Shown here piece after piece: positions 35,472-44,014 of a stretch of 64,000 nucleotides of DNA. The notes under the pieces are model-generated. The model searched no databases and was not told the origin of the DNA. It saw nothing but the letters and a program-made list of their open reading frames with translations. How positions within the stretch are numbered: position 1 is the first letter of the stretch; every line of letters starts with the position of its first letter. Both the position numbers and the translations under genes were made by a program. Source of the stretch: Singulisphaera sp. GP187 (GTDB taxonomy: Bacteria; Planctomycetota; Phycisphaerae; Phycisphaerales; SM1A02); the NCBI GenBank assembly GCA_945869475.1, contig CAMBOV010000008.1:62001-126000 (forward strand), in the 5' to 3' direction.

Positions 35472-35888
35472 ATGTCTCAAGATATTGAACGAGCGACACT
35501 CTGGTTTCTGACAGCCCGCGGGATGGCCGCAGCCTGCTCGAATCCATCGGGAGTGACTCAGCTCTCGGCCGCTGGACTCTTCGCGCAGTCCGTGCTCGGC
35601 TTCTCCGAAGACGTCTGCGTCGAAGCGAAGAGCCCCGCACGAACCGGACGACTCTCGTTGATCGACTGTCTCGCCGGTGTCGCAACGCTTCCGATCGAGA
35701 CGCGCGAAAAGTTTCTGACGGGCGCGCTGATGATTGCGTTGCTCGATCGCAAGATGGACCCGTCCGAAGTTCGATGGGCATCGGCGCTCGCGAGTGCGAT
35801 GCGACTTACTCCACCACAAGTTGAAGAGTGCTGCCTCGGCGCGCGCATCTTGACCGATATGTTGCACCCGATGAGTCCGACAAACTGA
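35472..35888 (+). CDS. unknown helical protein, TerB-like
   Basis: A 138-residue, mostly helical protein. Its second half (LIDCLAGVATLPIETREKFLTGALMIALLDRKMDPSEVRW...LTPPQVEE) has the layout of TerB-like domains: helices with a conserved acidic pattern and a closing LTPxQVEE. TerB domains bind metal and are found in stress and phage-defence loci. The similarity is by eye and weak. It starts 6 bases after a TAACCT box and is followed 3 bases later by the HsdR-N-like gene, so the pair is co-transcribed. Confidence 0.55.
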   Translation: MSQDIERATLWFLTARGMAAACSNPSGVTQLSAAGLFAQSVLGFSEDVCVEAKSPARTGRLSLIDCLAGVATLPIETREKFLTGALMIALLDRKMDPSEVRWASALASAMRLTPPQVEECCLGARILTDMLHPMSPTN

Positions 35889-35891
35889 GCG

Positions 35892-36704
35892 ATGCAAGAA
35901 CCCTCACCCAACTTTGGCTTTCTCGAAGCGATCGACCGACGCCTCTCACGTTTGGGCACCCAGGCTGAGACCTACGTTCACTCGGATCCCGAGGCCTGCC
36001 TCTTCAAACTGCGGCTGATGGTCGAGATGATGGCGTCCACACTCGCGCGCGTCACGCTCGGAAACGCTCTTCCTCCAGAACTTGGTGTCACATTGGGAGA
36101 GCTCGAGAGGCGTGGAGTGCTGCCGCGGCGCGAAGCCGACAGCATGCATGCGATCCGACGCGACGGCAACTCGGCCGTGCATGGTGGCACCGCGCCGACG
36201 TCGACTGCGCTGCGAAGATTGCGCGACGCCCACTCGCTCAGCTACTGGTACACGCAAGCGATCACGCGAAAAAATGCGACGCCGCGGGCGGACTTTCAGA
36301 TGCCGCGCGCGCGTGCGGTGGTGGGCGGGATCGATCCGCAAGCTGCTGCTGCAGAAGCACTTGAAGATCAGATCGAACAGCGTCGAAAACGCACCCGCGA
36401 GGCGCTCTTGCTCTTCACCGACGAGGCTGAACGCACCGTTGTCACCGCGCGTTACCGAAGCGAACTCGATGGACTCGACGCAGTCGCGGCGACCGCTGGT
36501 GAGTCAGACATCGACGCCGAGACGATGGCGCTCATCATGGCCCTCGAGCTGGAGCAGCTTCTCGAGCATCCAACTTTTGGACGCGCGAGCCGAGATGCGC
36601 GACGTGAAGCTGAGGTGCAGCTGAACGCGGTCAAGCAACGACTCGACGCGCAAGAGTCTGCGTTTCGCGAGGCGCGCGAGCGGCTCACCCCTGACAATTT
36701 TTGA
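35892..36704 (+). CDS. stand-alone DUF4145/HsdR-N-like protein
   Basis: Residues 5 to about 130 of 270 resemble the DUF4145 region found at the N terminus of some type I restriction HsdR subunits: NFGFLEAIDRRLSRLG...ETYVHSDPEACLFKLRLMVE and a later ADSMHAIRRDGNSAVHGG. Here no nuclease or helicase domain follows; instead the last 120 residues are a charged helical, probably coiled-coil, region. DUF4145 often has the RxxxNxxxH pattern linked to HEPN-like folds; RRDGNSAVHGG fits RxxxN...H. Whether it cuts RNA is not shown. It is coupled to the TerB-like gene. Confidence 0.65.
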   Translation: MQEPSPNFGFLEAIDRRLSRLGTQAETYVHSDPEACLFKLRLMVEMMASTLARVTLGNALPPELGVTLGELERRGVLPRREADSMHAIRRDGNSAVHGGTAPTSTALRRLRDAHSLSYWYTQAITRKNATPRADFQMPRARAVVGGIDPQAAAAEALEDQIEQRRKRTREALLLFTDEAERTVVTARYRSELDGLDAVAATAGESDIDAETMALIMALELEQLLEHPTFGRASRDARREAEVQLNAVKQRLDAQESAFREARERLTPDNF

Positions 36705-36734
36705 GTTGACGTGCTTCGAGTTCATGCTCGTGAG

Positions 36735-36754
36735 TACAGTGGCACGCAAGGAGG
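36735..36754 (+). promoter_or_regulatory. -10 box and strong ribosome binding site
   Basis: TACAGT (36735-36740) is followed by AAGGAGG (36748-36754), 7 bases before the ATG at 36762. This leadered start contrasts with the leaderless ones and decides the ATG over the codon at 36711. Confidence 0.65.
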
Positions 36755-36761
36755 ATCGACC

Positions 36762-37052
36762 ATGGACGGCGACCTATCAGTTGATTATCTCGGCGACGGC
36801 TACTACGCACTTTTTCGAGACAACGGCGATCGACGCATTATCGAATGCGTTGCACCGCGGGTGACGGACATCTTTCGAAATGTTGCAAGACGTTTTGGCC
36901 ACGATCATCCCGTGGAGATGTCGTACACCGCGCACCTCGTCTTCAAGATCGAAGCTGGAATTGATTTCAGCAGCGACCTCGAAGATCCAGCCCAAGCTGA
37001 TGTCCAGTCGGACATCGACGATGGCGGTTCATACGACTCGAAAGAATATTGA
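36762..37052 (+). CDS. small acidic protein of unknown function
   Basis: A 96-residue acidic product with no signal peptide. It starts MDGDLSVDYLGDGYYALF, has a central alpha/beta segment, and ends in a tail rich in Asp, Ser and Tyr. I recognise no family. The start is fixed by the AAGGAGG 7 bases upstream; this is one of the strongest Shine-Dalgarno sequences in the window, which suggests abundant expression. It converges with the Bax inhibitor-1 gene, 15 bases apart. Confidence 0.75.
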   Translation: MDGDLSVDYLGDGYYALFRDNGDRRIIECVAPRVTDIFRNVARRFGHDHPVEMSYTAHLVFKIEAGIDFSSDLEDPAQADVQSDIDDGGSYDSKEY

Positions 37053-37067
37053 GCTGGCCTGATCAGG

Positions 37068-37877
37068 TTATTTTCGATTGCCAAACATCATGGCGATGCG
37101 AAAGACCAATTTCAGCGCTTCGAGATAGACCCACGCGAGCGTGACAATCAATCCGAAGGTCAGATACCACTCAGCTGAAGCGGGGGCTCCAGCCGTGACG
37201 GCATCTTGTACTTGTCGAAAGTCAACAATCAGCCAGAGTGCAGCGACGATCAGGACGACCGCATTGATGCCGAGCCCAATCAATGCTGCGTTTCCACCCT
37301 GCCCTGCTGAAGAGAGCGAGAGAAATGGCATGCTCGTGCCGAAGAGACTCATGACCATTGAAATGAGGAAGATGAAGAAGATGCCCAGTGTGACCACGGA
37401 GAGCACCTTCTGAAACATCGCTCCGCCGGTCAGCACGCCCAAACGAAACAGTGTGAGCATGGCGAGCATGAGCGCGACGACGATCACGAACGCCTGCAAG
37501 GCGATGCCACCTGGAACGGCGATCTGGTTCGCCGCGAGAATTCCCTCGAGCAACATCCCAAGCGCGCCGAGCATGAACCCCTGCGCCACCGAATAGAGAA
37601 CGGTGATCGATGCGGCCATGCGTGGCGATTTGCGCACGAGAAAGATCGCCGCGATCGAGACCGCGAGTGAGACAAAGAATGCGATCCACATCGCCGCTGG
37701 AAATGCCTTTGTGATCGGAACAGCGACCGCCCCTGAAACTGCCGCCAAAAGCACACATCCGGCCGTCTTATTGATGACGCCGGTGACAGTGCAAACGTTG
37801 GACGTTCGATCGACTTGTCCGAGGGCTCCCTCAAGAATGCCATCAGCGAGAATTGGATTGGTAGATACGAGTGACAT
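37068..37877 (-). CDS. Bax inhibitor-1/YccA-like membrane protein
   Basis: A 269-residue protein with seven predicted transmembrane helices. The N-terminal MSLVSTNPILADGILEGA and the TVTGVINKTAGCVLL stretch belong to the Bax1-I family (the bacterial YccA/BI-1 group). BI-1 homologues act as pH-sensitive calcium leak channels; a role in E. coli FtsH protease control is known for YccA. The ribosome binding site AAGGAGG lies within the last codons of the upstream PilZ-like gene. Confidence 0.85.
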   Translation of the reverse strand: MSLVSTNPILADGILEGALGQVDRTSNVCTVTGVINKTAGCVLLAAVSGAVAVPITKAFPAAMWIAFFVSLAVSIAAIFLVRKSPRMAASITVLYSVAQGFMLGALGMLLEGILAANQIAVPGGIALQAFVIVVALMLAMLTLFRLGVLTGGAMFQKVLSVVTLGIFFIFLISMVMSLFGTSMPFLSLSSAGQGGNAALIGLGINAVVLIVAALWLIVDFRQVQDAVTAGAPASAEWYLTFGLIVTLAWVYLEALKLVFRIAMMFGNRK

Positions 37878-37880
37878 GAC

Positions 37881-38750
37881 CTAAACCTCCTTGCGAATCT
37901 GTGCGTGTTGCATTGCGCGGTGAATTTGCTCGACAACAACTTGTTGATGAGACATGTGAAATGTGAAATCGAATGATACGCCGATGTACGTTCGCTGCGA
38001 ACTATCGAGGTGTGTGTGCACAACCTTTCCTGTTGCAACGAGTGGCACGGGATGGTCGCGACCGAGTGGAATCTCGATCCAGAAAATGCGGTGCCGACCT
38101 AGGACGGCAGAATCATTCGGTTCAACGCGCAGTCCGACGCCGCCACCGCCAACGTTCATGAGGGTTGCCGGGAACTCTGGACCAACCGTGGGCATCGGCG
38201 CCTCGAGAGTCGCGAGGGGAGTACTCGTGCTGGGATCCGCAGCGACGAACGCGTGAAACGCAGCATCGTTGGCAGTTTCTGCGGCGACGATCGTGCGCGG
38301 ATCAAGGAGTGGCCACATCCGAACGCTCGAGAGATTCAATTGTGCTGTTTCGACGCGGACGAATCGGCGCAGGCACCGCTCGACGTGATCGGGAAGTTGC
38401 AGGCGCATGCATTCGCCGCGCGCTCCTGCGGGGCGCTCATCACAGATCTTTCGCGAGGTGAACTTCCAGCGGTTCTGACCGATCGTGATCGCGCCGATGA
38501 GAGCGATCCCATCATCGATGTGAAAGGTCTGGCCAAGCGCCACCGGCGTCTCGACGAGCACCGACTCTTCTTCAAGCGAGACAATCTTCAGTCGCCACAC
38601 GAGGTCGGCAGAGCCAGCAACCTCGAGAGCGCCTTGCGAACCTGTGGGCGCGTCATTGCGTGCGATTGAAATCTCGAGCGTTCCCCCCCGCTCGAAGACT
38701 TGCTGCATGCTTCTTTTCCACTCAGACGTTCGCGATCGAGATGCTGGCAT
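37881..38750 (-). CDS. PilZ-like protein, YcgR-type
   Basis: The 289-residue product resembles YcgR: an N-terminal beta-rich domain (about 25-120) and a PilZ-like domain starting near the RRFVRV motif (about 130) with MNVGGGGVGLRV around 195-205. In PilZ domains the c-di-GMP site is RxxxR plus D/NxSxxG. Here Arg residues are in place, but the second motif reads NVGGGG, with Gly where Ser is expected, so ligand binding may be weak or lost. It is coupled to the Bax inhibitor-1 gene. A TATGAT box lies 8 bases before the ATG. Confidence 0.75.
   Translation of the reverse strand: MPASRSRTSEWKRSMQQVFERGGTLEISIARNDAPTGSQGALEVAGSADLVWRLKIVSLEEESVLVETPVALGQTFHIDDGIALIGAITIGQNRWKFTSRKICDERPAGARGECMRLQLPDHVERCLRRFVRVETAQLNLSSVRMWPLLDPRTIVAAETANDAAFHAFVAADPSTSTPLATLEAPMPTVGPEFPATLMNVGGGGVGLRVEPNDSAVLGRHRIFWIEIPLGRDHPVPLVATGKVVHTHLDSSQRTYIGVSFDFTFHMSHQQVVVEQIHRAMQHAQIRKEV
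37886..37892 (-). promoter_or_regulatory. strong ribosome binding site of the Bax inhibitor-1 gene
   Basis: AAGGAGG on the minus strand, 8 bases before the ATG at 37877. It overlaps the end of the PilZ-like coding sequence, implying coupled translation. Confidence 0.8.
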
Positions 38751-38758
38751 AGTGAGCG

Positions 38759-38764
38759 ATCATA
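38759..38764 (-). promoter_or_regulatory. -10 box of the PilZ-like gene
   Basis: On the minus strand TATGAT, one mismatch from the consensus, ends 8 bases before the ATG at 38750. Confidence 0.5.
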
Positions 38765-38779
38765 GCCACGCACGCGCGA

Positions 38780-41056
38780 TCATTCGCTCAGTGCAGTGCG
38801 GAGAGCTCCCACACTCAGTCGGTCGTGCGCCCGCGCACGGGCGTCTGAACGCTCACCTCCGAAACGGATCGCGTAGAAGCGCTCAACGATCTGCGCAAAG
38901 ATCTCCCCCGCCCGAGGATTGCGCCCGCGCACGATCTGCACGAACGCACGCGGCGAAACATTGGACGGCCGCGCGATTCCCCGCTCGCTCAATAGGTCGA
39001 GTGCATCGACGTAAAACGCGCCATCGCGCATCGCAGCTCGCGCGCGAACGCGATCGCGGCGACCCACGCCAAGCGCTCTCCTCGCCCGGTTCAATCTGCG
39101 AGACCAGATCAGAGCGGCGGCAAGCGTGAACGCGAGCGAGACAAAGATCGATCCAAACCAGATGTACCCAGAGACTCCCACGCGTGCACTCTGCCCTGTG
39201 CGCAGCGCCGTCTGCTCGAGCGCAGACCATGTCGTGCGAAGTGCGTGGTTGAGGCTCTCGCTCGCGCGCCCCACCAGCGCGTTCTGAGCCCGCGCGTCAA
39301 ACTGGGCCACTTGAAGTTGCCAGACTCGTTCAATTGGTTCGAAAAGCACGCGCAACACGCTTGCCCACGACTCGTCGTCCGAGGATGTCGGCGCGAGGTT
39401 GTCCGCTGGCGTCGCGTCGAGTGCCGTCCACTGGAAACGACCCGTGCGAATCTCGACCCACGCGTGCGCGTCCGATTCGCGCACGATGTACCGAGCGGCC
39501 GTCGACTGAAAGTCACGTGCGAGAAATCCAGTCACGATGCGCGCGTCGACCCCGACCGACTGGCAGAGAGCGCACAGCGCGCTCGCGAAAAACTCGCAGT
39601 GTCCAAATCGATACTGCTTCAAGAACAGTTCGATCGGATCGCGATCACCCAGCCGAATGAACTTGCGTAAATCAAGGGTGTAGCGAAACTGCTCGCTCGT
39701 GAGTTCGCTCTCGAACACCCGTGCAATGCGCAAGTTTCGCGCCCATCGTGCGGCAGGATCGTCTGCGCCGCTCTCACGCGCGAGCTCTCCGTCGCCGGCC
39801 GATGCGAGAATCGCGAGTGCCTCGTCACGAATCGACTCGACGGGGAATGTGGGAGGTTGTGGAATGCGCGGTTCCCCGCGGTGCAGTGCAGCGAGCACAC
39901 CGTCGGATGCGAAGGGTTGCACGCGAAGGTCGTAGCCGACGATGGGTCCTGCTGATTCGATGTCCATCGTTCGAATCGCGAGCGTTCGCGGATCGAAGGT
40001 GTAGACCTGCGCCGTGCCTCCGAGAATCGAGATCGGCGCCCACGCGCTGAAGATCGCGTCACTGCGCAATTGGCGAATGACCACCCGCTGCGTAAAGGTG
40101 TTGAACCGCTCATCGACCTGGCTGCTTGTGAGCGACTGAAACTCGTCCCCCTCTGAGATGACGAACCGCTGCCGCGGCGCGGTGCGCCCGACCCACGTGC
40201 TGGTCGCGACGTCGTAGAGTTCGAGGATGACGCCGCGAAGTCGCAGGATTCCAGGCGCGACGAGTGGCTCGCCATCGGGACCAAGCCACTGCACCGTGAA
40301 CATTTCACGCTGCGATGGGGTGAGTCGCTGCGGCGACATCAGTGAGATGTGATCTGAAAACTCGCTTGCACTTCCAGATCGCAGCGCAAACAACCCGCCA
40401 GTGGGATGTGGATTGCGCGGAAAGAGCACGAAGAGTGTCAGCGTGAATGCGAAGACCAATCCCAGTGCGATGCGAATCGTGCGGGTGAGGTCTGCGCGCG
40501 GTGACGCGCCAACGACCGCGCGTACCCCGCCGAACCACCCACGCCCGAGAGTCTCAGTGATATGAGAAGCTTGCGCGGCAGCGGCGAGTCGATATCGGAT
40601 CACGCAATTCACTCCTTGCATCGTCGCTGACAAGACGGCGAGAGCGACGAGCAAGTCATTCGATTCAAGCACCGCGACGATGAGCAGCACGCTCGAGAGC
40701 ATCAAAACTTGGCGTTCATCGCTCAGGCTTCTGCGGGCGAAGAGTCGCCAGAGCAGCACGAGAGAGATTGAGAATCCGATCGCCGATGGAAGGAGCGTGG
40801 CGTCATCCTTTGTGTAGCCCCAGACTCCCGCGATGAAAAGCAGTGCGATCAGAGCCGCCGCGGCGAGCCACCGCGGCGCGTGCGTGACCTCGCCGCGGCG
40901 AATCGTCGTCGTTCGTCGCACGAGAGTCCAGCTCAGCGCAGTGCCCAGCACGACGACCGCGAGCAGCAGCGCACTCTGCTGTGAGAATGCGAATGCACTG
41001 AGCGCCATCGCTGCGAACAAGAGTGCCTGAAAGCGAAAGGACCGCCACTCGCTCAT
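38780..41056 (-). CDS. TgpA-type membrane transglutaminase-like protein
   Basis: The 758-residue product has about five N-terminal transmembrane helices (to residue 150) and another near 190-212, then an extracytoplasmic DUF3488 region and a transglutaminase-like core with the triad Cys487 (GHCEFFAS), His531 (SDAHAWVE) and Asp547 (ALDATP). A further helix near 650-670 precedes a cytoplasmic C-terminal domain. Family members are cysteine proteases or amidases linked to envelope maintenance. It overlaps the DUF58 gene as ATGA. MoxR, the usual third partner, lies far away at 63013. Confidence 0.9.
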   Translation of the reverse strand: MSEWRSFRFQALLFAAMALSAFAFSQQSALLLAVVVLGTALSWTLVRRTTTIRRGEVTHAPRWLAAAALIALLFIAGVWGYTKDDATLLPSAIGFSISLVLLWRLFARRSLSDERQVLMLSSVLLIVAVLESNDLLVALAVLSATMQGVNCVIRYRLAAAAQASHITETLGRGWFGGVRAVVGASPRADLTRTIRIALGLVFAFTLTLFVLFPRNPHPTGGLFALRSGSASEFSDHISLMSPQRLTPSQREMFTVQWLGPDGEPLVAPGILRLRGVILELYDVATSTWVGRTAPRQRFVISEGDEFQSLTSSQVDERFNTFTQRVVIRQLRSDAIFSAWAPISILGGTAQVYTFDPRTLAIRTMDIESAGPIVGYDLRVQPFASDGVLAALHRGEPRIPQPPTFPVESIRDEALAILASAGDGELARESGADDPAARWARNLRIARVFESELTSEQFRYTLDLRKFIRLGDRDPIELFLKQYRFGHCEFFASALCALCQSVGVDARIVTGFLARDFQSTAARYIVRESDAHAWVEIRTGRFQWTALDATPADNLAPTSSDDESWASVLRVLFEPIERVWQLQVAQFDARAQNALVGRASESLNHALRTTWSALEQTALRTGQSARVGVSGYIWFGSIFVSLAFTLAAALIWSRRLNRARRALGVGRRDRVRARAAMRDGAFYVDALDLLSERGIARPSNVSPRAFVQIVRGRNPRAGEIFAQIVERFYAIRFGGERSDARARAHDRLSVGALRTALSE

Positions 41057-42156
41057 GCAGTCACCTCATGCAAACTCTTGATCGTGGTGGCAGCGATGCA
41101 CAGCGCGTCACTGGGCGCAGCGAGCGCACGAGGCTCACCGGGGTGAATCACGATGCTGCTGGCTGAGCTTCGACTCCTCTCGAGACCCTCGCGGGTTCTT
41201 GCTCGATCGAGATCAATCAGTGCGAGTTGGTCGAGCAGTTCGACCAGGTGCCTGCGACTCGACAGCATCGTGGAGGGCGTGTGATTCACTCCGATCACGC
41301 GCAGCCCAACTTCCCATCCCGAGCGCTGTCCATTGTGCAAGAGGCTCGCAGTCATCGCGATCGCGACCTCTTCTTGTTCACGGGTGTGCGGCGGATCGGT
41401 CATCCGCAAATCGAGCGCGAGTGCGAGTCGCCGCGGAGCGGGAGCCGATCGCTCGATCACGACAAGTGCTTCTCGTGAAGCACTTCGCCGCCACGCGACG
41501 GCGCGGAGGGCATCGCCCGAGCGAAACTCTCGCAGTCCGTGAAATTCTTCACCCGCGCCGCGAACGGCACTGGCGCTTCTGCCCTCGCCTCCCCTGCCCG
41601 CGAAGAGTCGCTGCAGCGCATCTCCACGCAGAGGGGTGATTGTCGGATGCACGATGATCTCGTCGCGCTGCACGCTCTCGACAGATTTCAACAGCAATCC
41701 GAAGGGAAAACCACTCTTTGCACGCATCGCGGTCAACTCCAATCGGCCGCGCCCAGTGGGCACACAGGTGCACTCGGCCACGACCTGCTCGCCAATCCCA
41801 CAGTGCATGACCGTCGCGGGCTCGCACTCTGTGCGCCCAGACTCGACGATTCGCAGATCGAAGATCGGCCAGAGGCGTGAGAGCGACGAGACTTCATAGC
41901 GCAGACGAAGTGCACGTCCCACCTCGCCGTGCGAAGGTGCGATTCGACGCGCGCGCACTCCGAGCATCATCCATCCCGAAATCACTCCTGAGACAAGAAT
42001 CCACGCGAGCAGCGATGCGAACACCCAGATCAAGAGACTCTCGCCACGTTGCAATGCAGCGCCGCCGATCAAGAGTGTCAGTAAGACGAAGATGACACCG
42101 GGCCAGTGCAGGTGATCGCGGTGGCGCGAGCGCGTCAAGCGCACTGAACGACCCAT
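41053..42156 (-). CDS. DUF58 family membrane protein
   Basis: A 367-residue protein with two N-terminal transmembrane helices (about 17-60), a beta-sandwich region and a C-terminal vWA-like DUF58 core with the family signature GEEFHGLREFRSGDALRAVAWRRSAS around residues 205-230. DUF58 proteins commonly sit with MoxR ATPases and transglutaminase proteins and are thought to be their adaptor. It overlaps the downstream TgpA-like gene by 4 bases and the upstream DUF2007 gene by 22 bases, forming one operon. Confidence 0.9.
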   Translation of the reverse strand: MGRSVRLTRSRHRDHLHWPGVIFVLLTLLIGGAALQRGESLLIWVFASLLAWILVSGVISGWMMLGVRARRIAPSHGEVGRALRLRYEVSSLSRLWPIFDLRIVESGRTECEPATVMHCGIGEQVVAECTCVPTGRGRLELTAMRAKSGFPFGLLLKSVESVQRDEIIVHPTITPLRGDALQRLFAGRGGEGRSASAVRGAGEEFHGLREFRSGDALRAVAWRRSASREALVVIERSAPAPRRLALALDLRMTDPPHTREQEEVAIAMTASLLHNGQRSGWEVGLRVIGVNHTPSTMLSSRRHLVELLDQLALIDLDRARTREGLERSRSSASSIVIHPGEPRALAAPSDALCIAATTIKSLHEVTA

Positions 42157-42554
42157 GCAATCGTCGACAAGACCAAGATCGCAACTGCCGCGAGGCGACC
42201 CGCGCGAACCATGAGCGCTCCCACAGTGTCGACTGCGCTCTTGCGCCCGAGCGATGTGGCCTGTGGGTCCTCGTCGCCGACATCGACCGAATCCCAGTCG
42301 ACGCTGTCGGCAAGAAACTTGTTCGCACGCAGCGCAGACTTCGCCCGTTCGAGATCTTCTGCGCGCACTTGCACGGGAATTCCCCCGAGCATGCGATTGC
42401 CGACTCCGTCGAGTCCAAACGCTTGGATGGCTGCGCCAAAGACCGCAACGTCGATCTCGCGATCGCGCAGAATCGCCGCGACCGTTTGCGCCTCAAACTC
42501 GCTTGTTGCGAGGTGCACCGTGACGAGGCGCTTTGGATCGCCTTCCTCGCTCAT
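42135..42554 (-). CDS. DUF2007-like protein with C-terminal membrane helix
   Basis: The 139-residue product has an alpha/beta domain (about 8-80) resembling DUF2007/PII-like putative signal transducing proteins: LVTVHLATSEFEAQTVAAILRD, then GIPVQVRAEDLERAKSAL. A C-terminal hydrophobic helix (about 115-136) anchors it to the membrane. Its function is unknown. Its ATG overlaps the stop of the previous gene as ATGA. Confidence 0.75.
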   Translation of the reverse strand: MSEEGDPKRLVTVHLATSEFEAQTVAAILRDREIDVAVFGAAIQAFGLDGVGNRMLGGIPVQVRAEDLERAKSALRANKFLADSVDWDSVDVGDEDPQATSLGRKSAVDTVGALMVRAGRLAAVAILVLSTIAWVVQCA

Positions 42555-43924
42555 GACTCACCCGCACTCGCAGGCGCAGTGCCGTCGACGTTGCGCACCC
42601 GATCGATCGCAAGCATGAGTGCCTCTGCATCATCGGGATCGAACATCTCGTCGCCGATCTCGACGCGCCAATCGGTGACCGTCGATGTCGCCATCGTGAA
42701 CTGCGCACCAGGATTGATATCTTGGCGGGTGATCGGTTGATCGATGACAGCCACGGTGATCTCGCCATGATCAATCTTTTGCACGCTGAACCACGACTGC
42801 TCGATGCGTTCGCCACTGGTGCCAGGCACTGGAGCCTGCACGGTGAATCCGCTGCGGGCGAGTGCGTGCAAGTGCTCTTGTCGAGTTCGCATCAAACTCG
42901 CAAATGCGGTGGCGAACGAACCCCACGTTGAACGAGCTCGTCTCTCAGTCGATCGAACGCTGTGTTGTGTCATGTAGAGCACAGCCTTTCCCGCTTCGAT
43001 GCGCTCGACCACTTCTCGCGGCCACACCCACAACGAGCGAAAGGTACCCAGCGCTTTCTCGGCGCAGACGACCGCTCGCGGAAGCGCGAACTCGCTCAAT
43101 CCATGTTCGCGTGCTTGAACGCGCCAGGGTTCAGATCCGGCCGCCGCTGGATTGACACATGGGGTGACATCGCCAACCTTTTGAAAACGCACGACGAGCC
43201 CGTCGCCGACTTCGAGCGTCTCGCCCGGTTGCGGCATCTCGTTCTCGAGAAGCAATCCCGCAAGTGTGTGCAAGAGCACGGCACCCGACTCGGAGTGTGC
43301 ACGTGGGACTTCGATCAATTCGAGTTCGGGGATGCCACAGCGCGCGAGTCCGCATGTTCCCAGCAGCACGAGCGTTGAGTCGCCGTCGGGGAGTGCTTCG
43401 TATCGACCGAGTCGCCACAAGATCCGTTCGACCGGCGCGGCATCCTCCGCAAGGAAGTCGCGATCGATGCGCGCGCGTGAGTAGACCTCACCGGTGACGA
43501 CATCCAAGATCGCCACGATGTCTGGCAGCGCTCCGCCGAGCAATCCAACGGCCATGAAATACTCTTCGGCAGGTTCCTCAGACGAGAGGATCGTCTGCAA
43601 TCGAATGACCCACGGCGAGCGTGAGGCGCTGTCACCGATCTGAGTCTGGTCGCCCTGGGAGAGATCGCGCGAATGCTCGCACCAGATAACGAGACCCGAC
43701 TCGACGCCAGGCATCTGCACTCCGAAGGCCCAGAGTGCGTCGTCTTCTGTTTCGATTGCGTCGATGGCAACCTCGGCGCCGACCCACGCGGTGATGGCGG
43801 ATGAAAACTCGGCAGCGGTCAATGCCTCTTCGTGCGGCCAAAACGCGACAAATCCGCTTTCTTGCGGCTCCACTTCCCATCCATGGAGAGGCTCTTCATC
43901 GGCGTGATCTTCAGGGGTCGTCAC
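42551..43924 (-). CDS. unknown cytoplasmic protein
   Basis: A 457-residue acidic protein, beginning MTTPEDHADEEPLHGWEV. No signal peptide or membrane segment is seen. The N-terminal half has repeated alpha/beta elements; a C-terminal segment (about 370-440: SWFSVQKIDHGEITVAVID...WRVEIGDEMFDPDDAEALML) faintly recalls small DUF2314-type domains. I do not recognise the family. The start is GTG 43924, forced because an in-frame stop lies two codons upstream. It leads an operon with the DUF2007, DUF58 and TgpA-like genes. Confidence 0.65.
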   Translation of the reverse strand: MTTPEDHADEEPLHGWEVEPQESGFVAFWPHEEALTAAEFSSAITAWVGAEVAIDAIETEDDALWAFGVQMPGVESGLVIWCEHSRDLSQGDQTQIGDSASRSPWVIRLQTILSSEEPAEEYFMAVGLLGGALPDIVAILDVVTGEVYSRARIDRDFLAEDAAPVERILWRLGRYEALPDGDSTLVLLGTCGLARCGIPELELIEVPRAHSESGAVLLHTLAGLLLENEMPQPGETLEVGDGLVVRFQKVGDVTPCVNPAAAGSEPWRVQAREHGLSEFALPRAVVCAEKALGTFRSLWVWPREVVERIEAGKAVLYMTQHSVRSTERRARSTWGSFATAFASLMRTRQEHLHALARSGFTVQAPVPGTSGERIEQSWFSVQKIDHGEITVAVIDQPITRQDINPGAQFTMATSTVTDWRVEIGDEMFDPDDAEALMLAIDRVRNVDGTAPASAGES

Positions 43925-43937
43925 GGGTGCTCAGTGA

Positions 43938-43943
43938 AGCGTA
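43938..43943 (-). promoter_or_regulatory. putative -10 box of the DUF58/TgpA operon
   Basis: On the minus strand TACGCT ends 13 bases before the GTG at 43924, so a short leader of about 6 bases is expected. Confidence 0.35.
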
Positions 43944-44014
43944 ACCACTTGCGCCCCGATTCAATGGGAGGATTTCCTTCGCATGCGGCGCCGGCGCGTG
44001 CACTGCAGCGCGCG

